Below, one piece after another: positions 40,701 through 50,832 of a stretch of DNA of 64,000 nucleotides. How positions within the stretch are numbered: position 1 is the first letter of the stretch; the number at the start of each line of letters is the position of its first letter. The stretch spans positions 6,407,965 through 6,471,964 of the forward strand of contig JAHLMK010000001.1 in the NCBI GenBank assembly GCA_019915135.1. Direction: 5' to 3'. The notes beneath the pieces were generated by a model. It made no database searches and had not been told where the DNA came from. It was given only the letters and a program-made list of their open reading frames with translations. Source of the DNA: Strobilurus pachycystidiatus. Taxonomy: Eukaryota > Basidiomycota > Agaricomycetes > Agaricales > Physalacriaceae. The translations under genes were made by a program, and so were the position numbers.

Positions 40701-43700
40701 GTAAAATATGAAGAGAAAACTCCAAGTGACGCGTGGCGGCATGTGCCGTGAGAGTCACAAATAACAGTTTGTTGGAACGGTGTATTGCGGGTGTTGCATT
40801 CAGTCAAGTTTGGTGTATCTGGGTTCGTAATCAAATTCCGAGTATGATGATGGCCCACGCGGACTGGGGTACTTGTATTTTGGGTACAGTCTATTTTTCG
40901 TATGCGGAAGTAATGTATTGGGCCGTAACGAGGAAACGAGATTAGGTAGACAGTTGATACTTCTGAATCAGTGAAGAGCATGAGGATACGCATCCAATGA
41001 TGCATAATATTCATTCGAAAACAGCTGTCTTGCGCTTGCGGACGGTTAGAGGTTGGTAACGCAGATCGAGGGATTCAGCCTAACGTAAAAAGCCCACCCG
41101 GCCTCGGATGTGTCTTTGGAAGGCCTATCCTTTCACTTTTAGTAGGTTAGGAGGTGAGGGCACATAGGCGACGTGCCACAAGAAGTTCAAACTCAGTTCA
41201 AGAAAGGGCGCGCGTACGAGGCCTCTGTCTCGGTGCGTATCGCAGTTCAAAGTAAGATGTGTATCACTAGACGAGTTCAAAGATGTCCTGAGTTGCTTTT
41301 GAACCGTTTACATTTTTTCTAACTTGTCAGATATGGCCTGTTAATGCGTCGTTTATTCGGAAGACTAGTCGGTCAAAGGAAGCAATCTATTCGCTCGTGC
41401 TCGGTTGTTCAAACTGTTATAGATCTGAGCACATGTGACATATGAAGGGCAGAGTCAAGTCAGGTCTGACGGCGAGTGCCGCAGGAGCCGTAAACAACAC
41501 ACGTTCATGCTAAATACCGGGAATGGTCGCAGTCAAGTTCAGAAATGTCGTAGTCAGTCAAAGATGGGCAATTCAGAATCGTATTGACATTTCGAGCGTG
41601 ATGATGGCCCACACGGGCTGTGCGACTTGCATTTTGACTATGGCCTCTTGTTTGCCTGTGGAAATAATGTCTTTGGCCGTAGTGCGGCAATGAGATTAGA
41701 TGGGGAGTTGATACTGCCGTATTCGAGAAGAGCACAAAGATACGGACAACACGTATAGTGTGAACAGATTGTGCACCTTATACGGGCTCACTCGGTTAGA
41801 AGGTTAGGTTCGGGTTAGAAGGTTTGGGGTTCTCGGTGTTCTCGCCCGCGCAGCGGAAGAGAACGTTTAAGAAAGGGCCCGCGTGCGGGGCCTCTGTCTC
41901 GGTGTGTATTGGAGACGCACCAAGATATGTGATATTATGCTAAACGTGCGTTCCGGCCGCGTTGTGATTTGATTCGGATAGTAAGTATCAGACGTGCGTT
42001 CAAGTGATGGGTTCAAAGATGTCTTGGATTATCTTTGAACTAACGCAGATGTTCAATTTATTTCGTTAGGTGTCAACAATGACTTCACGTTACGCTTCTT
42101 AATCGGAAACCTACTCGGTTGAAGAAAGCGAGCAATACGCTTGTTTTCGGATGTTCGGCATGACATGAACTTGAGTATATGTAAAATATGAAGAGAAAAC
42201 TCCAAGTGACGCGTGGCGGCATGTGCCGTGAGAGTCACAAATAACAGTTTGTTGGAACGGTGTATTGCGGGTGTTGCATTCAGTCAAGTTTGGTGTATCT
42301 GGGTTCGTAATCAAATTCCGAGTATGATGATGGCCCACGCGGACTGGGGTACTTGTATTTTGGGTACAGTCTATTTTTCGTATGCGGAAGTAATGTATTG
42401 GGCCGTAACGAGGAAACGAGATTAGGTAGACAGTTGATACTTCTGAATCAGTGAAGAGCATGAGGATACGCATCCAATGATGCATAATATTCATTCGAAA
42501 ACAGCTGTCTTGCGCTTGCGGACGGTTAGAGGTTGGTAACGCAGATCGAGGGATTCAGCCTAACGTAAAAAGCCCACCCGGCCTCGGATGTGTCTTTGGA
42601 AGGCCTATCCTTTCACTTTTAGTAGGTTAGGAGGTGAGGGCACATAGGCGACGTGCCACAAGAAGTTCAAACTCAGTTCAAGAAAGGGCGCGCGTACGAG
42701 GCCTCTGTCTCGGTGCGTATCGCAGTTCAAAGTAAGATGTGTATCACTAGACGAGTTCAAAGATGTCCTGAGTTGCTTTTGAACCGTTTACATTTTTTCT
42801 AACTTGTCAGATATGGCCTGTTAATGCGTCGTTTATTCGGAAGACTAGTCGGTCAAAGGAAGCAATCTATTCGCTCGTGCTCGGTTGTTCAAACTGTTAT
42901 AGATCTGAGCACATGTGACATATGAAGGGCAGAGTCAAGTCAGGTCTGACGGCGAGTGCCGCAGGAGCCGTAAACAACACACGTTCATGCTAAATACCGG
43001 GAATGGTCGCAGTCAAGTTCAGAAATGTCGTAGTCAGTCAAAGATGGGCAATTCAGAATCGTATTGACATTTCGAGCGTGATGATGGCCCACACGGGCTG
43101 TGCGACTTGCATTTTGACTATGGCCTCTTGTTTGCCTGTGGAAATAATGTCTTTGGCCGTAGTGCGGCAATGAGATTAGATGGGGAGTTGATACTGCCGT
43201 ATTCGAGAAGAGCACAAAGATACGGACAACACGTATAGTGTGAACAGATTGTGCACCTTATACGGGCTCACTCGGTTAGAAGGTTAGGTTCGGGTTAGAA
43301 GGTTTGGGGTTCTCGGTGTTCTCGCCCGCGCAGCGGAAGAGAACGTTTAAGAAAGGGCCCGCGTGCGGGGCCTCTGTCTCGGTGTGTATTGGAGACGCAC
43401 CAAGATATGTGATATTATGCTAAACGTGTGTTCCGGCCGCGTTGTGATTTGATTCGGATAGTAAGTATCAGACGTGCGTTCAAGTGATGGGTTCAAAGAT
43501 GTCTTGGATTATCTTTGAACTAACGCAGATGTTCAATTTATTTCGTTAGGTGTCAACAATGACTTCACGTTACGCTTCTTAATCGGAAACCTACTCGGTT
43601 GAAGAAAGCGAGCAATACGCTTGTTTTCGGATGTTCGGCATGACATGAACTTGAGTATATGTAAAATATGAAGAGAAAACTCCAAGTGACGCGTGGCGGC

Positions 43701-44123
43701 ATGTGCCGTGAGAGTCACAAATAACAGTTTGTTGGAACGGTGTATTGCGGGTGTTGCATTCAGTCAAGTTTGGTGTATCTGGGTTCGTAATCAAATTCCG
43801 AGTATGATGATGGCCCACGCGGACTGGGGTACTTGTATTTTGGGTACAGTCTATTTTTTGTATGCGGAAGTAATGTATTGGGCCGTAACGAGGAAACGAG
43901 ATTAGGTAGACAGTTGATACTTCTGAATCAGTGAAGAGCATGAGGATACGCATCCAATGATGCATAATATTCATTCGAAAACAGCTGTCTTGCGCTTGCG
44001 GACGGTTAGAGGTTGGTAACGCAGATCGAGGGATTCAGCCTAACGTAAAAAGCCCACCCGGCCTCGGATGTGTCTTTGGAAGGCCTATCCTTTCACTTTT
44101 AGTAGGTTAGGAGGTGAGGGCAC

Positions 44124-44503
44124 TAACTATCTAATAGCTTTGTTGTTGCGTCAACAAAATTTCCTTTTATGGACAGGAAACCATCAACAAAATGTCACAA
44201 AACTGTCAACAAAGTGTGACAGAACCGTCAACAAATGTGACAAGACAGCTAACAAATAGGACGAAGTTGACTCACAATGACTTTGAACTCAGTCTCTTCA
44301 TGTGTCTCTCAGTCTATAATGCGTATGCGGAAGTAATGTATTTGGCCGTAACGAGGTAACGAGATTAGGTAGACAGTTGATACTTCTGAATCAGTGAAGA
44401 GCATGAGGATACGCATCCAATGATGCATAATATTCATTCGAAAACAGCTGTCTTGCGCTTGCGGACGGTTAGAGGTTGGTAACGCATATTGAGGGATTCA
44501 GCC
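44124..44503 (+). mobile_element. Element A copy 1 (A1)
   Basis: This 380-bp unit starts TAACTATCTAATAGC. Arms TTTGTTG and CAACAAA form a hairpin from about position 16, followed by AATTTCCTTTTATGGAC and three to four iterons. About 186 bp is unique; from about 44310 it runs into a diverged satellite segment that restarts at an upstream point of the unit. It is cut at 44503 by a B terminus. It carries no gene. Copies A2, A3 and A4 share the 5' end. Confidence 0.75.
44184..44260 (+). repeat. Iterons of element A (GTCAACAAAGTGTGAC type)
   Basis: TCAACAAAATGTCAC, GTCAACAAAGTGTGAC and GTCAACAAATGTGAC, then a degenerate GCTAACAAAT, are spaced 21-22 bp (cores at 44184, 44206, 44228 and 44249). Two-helical-turn spacing suggests a protein-binding array on one DNA face. 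The left half of the iteron repeats the hairpin arm. Confidence 0.65.
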
Positions 44504-44585
44504 TATCTATCTAATCCTCTTTTTTGCTAGCAAGAAAAATTTCTTTTTATGGACGTAAAACGGCTAGAAACGTGACTATATCAGC
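44504..44585 (+). mobile_element. Element B fragment B1 (82 bp)
   Basis: Begins TATCTATCTAATCC, contains the TTGCTAGCAA hairpin and the first iteron, and is cut after ATATCAGC by the next B terminus. The same 82-bp truncation recurs at 47834-47915 and 50751-50832, which implies that the nested structure was copied as a block. Confidence 0.75.
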
Positions 44586-44644
44586 TATCTATCTAATCCT
44601 CTTTTTTGCTAGCAAGAAAAATTTCCTTTTATGGACGTAAAACG

Positions 44645-44723
44645 GCTAGAAACGTGACTATATCAGCTAGAAACGTGACGGAAGAACAGCTAAAAACGTG
44701 ACCATATTAGCTAGAAACGTGAC
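44645..44723 (+). repeat. Iterons of element B (GCTAGAAACGTGAC), four copies
   Basis: GCTAGAAACGTGAC starts at 44645, 44666 and 44710, with GCTAAAAACGTGAC at 44689: spacings of 21, 23 and 21 bp. The GCTAG half repeats the centre of the terminal hairpin (GCTAGC). The array recurs in every full B leader. It is a likely binding array for an unknown protein. Confidence 0.72.
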
Positions 44724-44796
44724 ACAATCACCCACCAACTATTCATCACATGTTATAGTCAGCCACATTTATCCTTCCTTCTACGCTCAAGTCGCT

Positions 44797-44826
44797 GTTC
44801 AAAGTCATCTTACTATGACTTTGAAC
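44797..44826. repeat. 12-bp-arm hairpin in the B leader
   Basis: GTTCAAAGTCAT (44797-44808) and ATGACTTTGAAC (44815-44826) are perfect inverted repeats around six bases. The GTTCAAAG arm is shared with hairpins in the satellite and upstream of the first gene. Confidence 0.78.
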
Positions 44827-46638
44827 TCATTGTTCATTCATGTTTCAATCAAGATCAATGAAGACCTATACTTATGCATCTCATATTCAATTCCGAGTAT
44901 GATGATGGCCCACGCGGACTGGGGTACTTGTATTTTGGGTACAGTCTATTTTTCGTATGCGGAAGTAATGTATTGGGCCGTAACGAGGAAACGAGATTAG
45001 GTAGACAGTTGATACTTCTGAATCAGTGAAGAGCATGAGGATACGCATCCAATGATGCATAATATTCATTCGAAAACAGCTGTCTTGCGCTTGCGGACGG
45101 TTAGAGGTTGGTAACGCAGATCGAGGGATTCAGCCTAACGTAAAAAGCCCACCCGGCCTCGGATGTGTCTTTGGAAGGCCTATCCTTTCACTTTTAGTAG
45201 GTTAGGAGGTGAGGGCACATAGGCGACGTGCCACAAGAAGTTCAAACTCAGTTCAAGAAAGGGCGCGCGTACGAGGCCTCTGTCTCGGTGCGTATCGCGG
45301 TTCAAAGTAAGATGTGTATCACTAGACGAGTTCAAAGATGTCCTGAGTTGCTTTTGAACCGTTTACTTTTTTTCTAACTTGTCAGATATGGCCTGTTAAT
45401 GCGTCGTTTATTCGGAAGACTAGTCGGTCAAAGGAAGCAATCTATTCGCTCGTGCTCGGTTGTTCAAACTGTTATAGATCTGAGCACATGTGACATATGA
45501 AGGGCAGAGTCAAGTCAGGTCTGACGGCGAGTGCCGCAGGAGCCGTAAACAACACACGTTCATGCTAAATACCGGGAATGGTCGCAGTCAAGTTCAGAAA
45601 TGTCGTAGTCAGTCAAAGATGGGCAATTCAGAATCGTATTGACATTTCGAGCGTGATGATGGCCCACACGGGCTGTGCGACTTGCATTTTGACTATGGCC
45701 TCTTGTTTGCCTGTGGAAATAATGTCTTTGGCCGTAGTGCGGCAATGAGATTAGATGGGGAGTTGATACTGCCGTATTCGAGAAGAGCACAAAGATACGG
45801 ACAACACGTATAGTGTGAACAGATTGTGCACCTTATACGGGCTCACTCGGTTAGAAGGTTAGGTTCGGGTTAGAAGGTTTGGGGTTCTCGGTGTTCTCGC
45901 CCGCGCAGCGGAAGAGAACGTTTAAGAAAGGGCCCGCGTGCGGGGCCTCTGTCTCGGTGTGTATTGGAGACGCACCAAGATATGTGATATTATGCTAAAC
46001 GTGTGTTCCGGCCGCGTTGTGATTTGATTCGGATAGTAAGTATCAGACGTGCGTTCAAGTGATGGGTTCAAAGATGTCTTGGATTATCTTTGAACTAACG
46101 CAGATGTTCAATTTATTTCGTTAGGTGTCAACAATGACTTCACGTTACGCTTCTTAATCGGAAACCTACTCGGTTGAAGAAAGCGAGCAATACGCTTGTT
46201 TTCGGATGTTCGGCATGACATGAACTTGAGTATATGTAAAATATGAAGAGAAAACTCCAAGTGACGCGTGGCGGCATGTGCCGTGAGAGTCACAAATAAC
46301 AGTTTGTTGGAACGGTGTATTGCGGGTGCTGAATTCAGTCAAGTTTGGTGTATCTGGGTTCGTAATCAAATTCCGAGTATGATGATGGCCCACGCGGACT
46401 GGGGTACTTGTATTTTGGGTACAGTCTATTTTTTGTATGCGGAAGTAATGTATTGGGCCGTAACGAGGAAACGAGATTAGGTAGACAGTTGATACTTCTG
46501 AATCAGTGAAGAGCATGAGGATACGCATCCAATGATGCATAATATTCATTCGAAAACAGCTGTCTTGCGCTTGCGGACGGTTAGAGGTTGGTAACGCAGA
46601 TCGAGGGATTCAGCCTAACGTAAAAAGCCCACCCGGCC

Positions 46639-47429
46639 TATCTATCTAATCCTCTTTTTTGCTAGCAAGAAAAATTTCCTTTTATGGACGTAAAACGGCT
46701 AGAAACGTGACTATATCAGCTAGAAACGTGACGGAAGAACAGCTAAAAACGTGACCATATTAGCTAGAAACGTGACACAATCACCCACCAACTATTCATC
46801 ACATGTTATAGTCAGCCACATTTATCCTTCCTTCTACGCTCAAGTCGCTGTTCAAAGTCATCTTACTATGACTTTGAACTCATTGTTCATTCATGTTTCA
46901 ATCAAGATCAATGAAGACCTATACTTATGCATCTCATATTCAATTCCGAGTATGATGATGGCCCACGCGGACTGGGGTACTTGTATTTTGGGTACAGTCT
47001 ATTTTTCGTATGCGGAAGTAATGTATTGGGCCGTAACGAGGAAACGAGATTAGGTAGACAGTTGATACTTCTGAATCAGTGAAGAGCATGAGGATACGCA
47101 TCCAATGATGCATAATATTCATTCGAAAACAGCTGTCTTGCGCTTGCGGACGGTTAGAGGTTGGTAACGCAGATCGAGGGATTCAGCCTAACGTAAAAAG
47201 CCCACCCGGCCTCGGATGTGTCTTTGGAAGGCCTATCCTTTCACTTTTAGTAGGTTAGGAGGTGAGGGCACATAGGCGACGTGCCACAAGAAGTTCAAAC
47301 TCAGTTCAAGAAAGGGCGCGCGTACGAGGCCTCTGTCTCGGTGCGTATCGCGGTTCAAAGTAAGATGTGTATCACTAGACGAGTTCAAAGATGTCCTGAG
47401 TTGCTTTTGAACCGTTTACTTTTTTTCTA
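46639..47429 (+). mobile_element. Element B copy B3 (791 bp)
   Basis: Starts with the B terminus directly after CCCGGCC of a satellite unit, carries the full leader and part of a satellite unit, and is cut after TTTCTA by element A2. It is the first segment of the 2917-bp duplicated block. Confidence 0.72.
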
Positions 47430-47809
47430 TAACTATCTAATAGCTTTGTTGTTGCGTCAACAAAATTTCCTTTTATGGACAGGAAACCATCAACAAAATG
47501 TCACAAAACTGTCAACAAAGTGTGACAGAACCGTCAACAAATGTGACAAGACAGCTAACAAATAGGACGAAGTTGACTCACAATGACTTTGAACTCAGTC
47601 TCTTCATGTGTCTCTCAGTCTATAATGCGTATGCGGAAGTAATGTATTTGGCCGTAACGAGGTAACGAGATTAGGTAGACAGTTGATACTTCTGAATCAG
47701 TGAAGAGCATGAGGATACGCATCCAATGATGCATAATATTCATTCGAAAACAGCTGTCTTGCGCTTGCGGACGGTTAGAGGTTGGTAACGCATATTGAGG
47801 GATTCAGCC
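47430..47809 (+). mobile_element. Element A copy 2 (A2)
   Basis: A 380-bp copy starting TAACTATCTAATAGC after TTTCTA of a satellite segment, ending at the same internal point as A1 where a B terminus begins. By eye it matches A1, including the diverged satellite tail (TATTTGG, GGTAACG). Confidence 0.75.
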
Positions 47810-47915
47810 TATCTATCTAATCCTCTTTTTTGCTATCTATCTAATCCTCTTTTTTGCTAGCAAGAAAAATTTCCTTTTATGGACGTAAAACGGCTAGAAA
47901 CGTGACTATATCAGC
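47810..47915 (+). mobile_element. Nested element B fragments B4 (24 bp) and B5 (82 bp)
   Basis: B4, 47810-47833, contains only the terminus up to TTTTTTGC and is cut in the hairpin by B5 (47834-47915), itself cut after ATATCAGC by B6. Both cuts fall at C before an original TAG. Confidence 0.75.
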
Positions 47916-49555
47916 TATCTATCTAATCCTCTTTTTTGCTAGCAAGAAAAATTTCCTTTTATGGACGTAAAACGGCTAGAAACGTGACTATATCAGCTAG
48001 AAACGTGACGGAAGAACAGCTAAAAACGTGACCATATTAGCTAGAAACGTGACACAATCACCCACCAACTATTCATCACATGTTATAGTCAGCCACATTT
48101 ATCCTTCCTTCTACGCTCAAGTCGCTGTTCAAAGTCATCTTACTATGACTTTGAACTCATTGTTCATTCATGTTTCAATCAAGATCAATGAAGACCTATA
48201 CTTATGCATCTCATATTCAATTCCGAGTATGATGATGGCCCACGCGGACTGGGGTACTTGTATTTTGGGTACAGTCTATTTTTCGTATGCGGAAGTAATG
48301 TATTGGGCCGTAACGAGGAAACGAGATTAGGTAGACAGTTGATACTTCTGAATCAGTGAAGAGCATGAGGATACGCATCCAATGATGCATAATATTCATT
48401 CGAAAACAGCTGTCTTGCGCTTGCGGACGGTTAGAGGTTGGTAACGCAGATCGAGGGATTCAGCCTAACGTAAAAAGCCCACCCGGCCTCGGATGTGTCT
48501 TTGGAAGGCCTATCCTTTCACTTTTAGTAGGTTAGGAGGTGAGGGCACATAGGCGACGTGCCACAAGAAGTTCAAACTCAGTTCAAGAAAGGGCGCGCGT
48601 ACGAGGCCTCTGTCTCGGTGCGTATCGCGGTTCAAAGTAAGATGTGTATCACTAGACGAGTTCAAAGATGTCCTGAGTTGCTTTTGAACCGTTTACTTTT
48701 TTTCTAACTTGTCAGATATGGCCTGTTAATGCGTCGTTTATTCGGAAGACTAGTCGGTCAAAGGAAGCAATCTATTCGCTCGTGCTCGGTTGTTCAAACT
48801 GTTATAGATCTGAGCACATGTGACATATGAAGGGCAGAGTCAAGTCAGGTCTGACGGCGAGTGCCGCAGGAGCCGTAAACAACACACGTTCATGCTAAAT
48901 ACCGGGAATGGTCGCAGTCAAGTTCAGAAATGTCGTAGTCAGTCAAAGATGGGCAATTCAGAATCGTATTGACATTTCGAGCGTGATGATGGCCCACACG
49001 GGCTGTGCGACTTGCATTTTGACTATGGCCTCTTGTTTGCCTGTGGAAATAATGTCTTTGGCCGTAGTGCGGCAATGAGATTAGATGGGGAGTTGATACT
49101 GCCGTATTCGAGAAGAGCACAAAGATACGGACAACACGTATAGTGTGAACAGATTGTGCACCTTATACGGGCTCACTCGGTTAGAAGGTTAGGTTCGGGT
49201 TAGAAGGTTTGGGGTTCTCGGTGTTCTCGCCCGCGCAGCGGAAGAGAACGTTTAAGAAAGGGCCCGCGTGCGGGGCCTCTGTCTCGGTGTGTATTGGAGA
49301 CGCACCAAGATATGTGATATTATGCTAAACGTGTGTTCCGGCCGCGTTGTGATTTGATTCGGATAGTAAGTATCAGACGTGCGTTCAAGTGATGGGTTCA
49401 AAGATGTCTTGGATTATCTTTGAACTAACGCAGATGTTCAATTTATTTCGTTAGGTGTCAACAATGACTTCACGTTACGCTTCTTAATCGGAAACCTACT
49501 CGGTTGAAGAAAGCGAGCAATACGCTTGTTTTCGGATGTTCGGCATGACATGAAC
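47916..49555 (+). mobile_element. Element B copy B6 (1640 bp)
   Basis: Full B leader followed by satellite sequence including a complete half-B segment, cut after CATGAAC by B7. No gene is present. Confidence 0.72.
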
Positions 49556-50346
49556 TATCTATCTAATCCTCTTTTTTGCTAGCAAGAAAAATTTCCTTTT
49601 ATGGACGTAAAACGGCTAGAAACGTGACTATATCAGCTAGAAACGTGACGGAAGAACAGCTAAAAACGTGACCATATTAGCTAGAAACGTGACACAATCA
49701 CCCACCAACTATTCATCACATGTTATAGTCAGCCACATTTATCCTTCCTTCTACGCTCAAGTCGCTGTTCAAAGTCATCTTACTATGACTTTGAACTCAT
49801 TGTTCATTCATGTTTCAATCAAGATCAATGAAGACCTATACTTATGCATCTCATATTCAATTCCGAGTATGATGATGGCCCACGCGGACTGGGGTACTTG
49901 TATTTTGGGTACAGTCTATTTTTCGTATGCGGAAGTAATGTATTGGGCCGTAACGAGGAAACGAGATTAGGTAGACAGTTGATACTTCTGAATCAGTGAA
50001 GAGCATGAGGATACGCATCCAATGATGCATAATATTCATTCGAAAACAGCTGTCTTGCGCTTGCGGACGGTTAGAGGTTGGTAACGCAGATCGAGGGATT
50101 CAGCCTAACGTAAAAAGCCCACCCGGCCTCGGATGTGTCTTTGGAAGGCCTATCCTTTCACTTTTAGTAGGTTAGGAGGTGAGGGCACATAGGCGACGTG
50201 CCACAAGAAGTTCAAACTCAGTTCAAGAAAGGGCGCGCGTACGAGGCCTCTGTCTCGGTGCGTATCGCGGTTCAAAGTAAGATGTGTATCACTAGACGAG
50301 TTCAAAGATGTCCTGAGTTGCTTTTGAACCGTTTACTTTTTTTCTA
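49556..50346 (+). mobile_element. Element B copy B7 (791 bp)
   Basis: Repeats B3 at a 2917-bp offset: full leader, partial satellite, then cut by A3 at the same base. It starts the second composite block. Confidence 0.72.
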
Positions 50347-50726
50347 TAACTATCTAATAGCTTTGTTGTTGCGTCAACAAAATTTCCTTTTATGGACAGG
50401 AAACCATCAACAAAATGTCACAAAACTGTCAACAAAGTGTGACAGAACCGTCAACAAATGTGACAAGACAGCTAACAAATAGGACGAAGTTGACTCACAA
50501 TGACTTTGAACTCAGTCTCTTCATGTGTCTCTCAGTCTATAATGCGTATGCGGAAGTAATGTATTTGGCCGTAACGAGGTAACGAGATTAGGTAGACAGT
50601 TGATACTTCTGAATCAGTGAAGAGCATGAGGATACGCATCCAATGATGCATAATATTCATTCGAAAACAGCTGTCTTGCGCTTGCGGACGGTTAGAGGTT
50701 GGTAACGCATATTGAGGGATTCAGCC
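50347..50726 (+). mobile_element. Element A copy 3 (A3)
   Basis: A 380-bp copy of A2 at a 2917-bp offset, with the same left and right junctions. Confidence 0.75.
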
Positions 50727-50832
50727 TATCTATCTAATCCTCTTTTTTGCTATCTATCTAATCCTCTTTTTTGCTAGCAAGAAAAATTTCCTTTTATGGA
50801 CGTAAAACGGCTAGAAACGTGACTATATCAGC
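50727..50832 (+). mobile_element. Nested element B fragments B8 (24 bp) and B9 (82 bp)
   Basis: Same nested pair as at 47810-47915, repeated at a 2917-bp offset (50727-50750 and 50751-50832). Confidence 0.75.

Larger units (their letters stand above)
12334..44123. repeat. 1480-bp subtelomeric satellite array, 21 full units and a partial 22nd
   Basis: The anchor ATTATGCTAAACGTG recurs every 1480 bp from 12334 (13814, 15294 and so on to 43414). Twenty-one full units cover 12334-43413; the last copy, 43414-44123, is cut after 710 bp by an A element. By eye the units look identical until the last copy, which has C to T changes near 43428 and 43859. Short frames recur in every unit on both strands but look non-coding. 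Such sameness suggests recent amplification or strong homogenisation. The exact copy number depends on the assembly. Confidence 0.97.
44586..46638 (+). mobile_element. Element B copy B2 (unique leader plus satellite body)
   Basis: About 303 bp of B-specific leader (44586-44888) joins a satellite segment at AATTCCGAGTATG, which continues through more than one 1480-bp unit to 46638, where B3 begins. The leader holds the terminus, hairpin, box, four iterons and a 12-bp-arm inverted repeat. The satellite part carries variants that distinguish it from the main array (CGCGGTTC, GTGTGTTCC). No gene is present, so it may be a non-autonomous or internally deleted derivative. Confidence 0.72.

Noticed and set aside
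12334..44123. CRISPR-like regular spacing
   Set aside because: The whole 1480-bp unit repeats without unique spacers, and the organism is eukaryotic.
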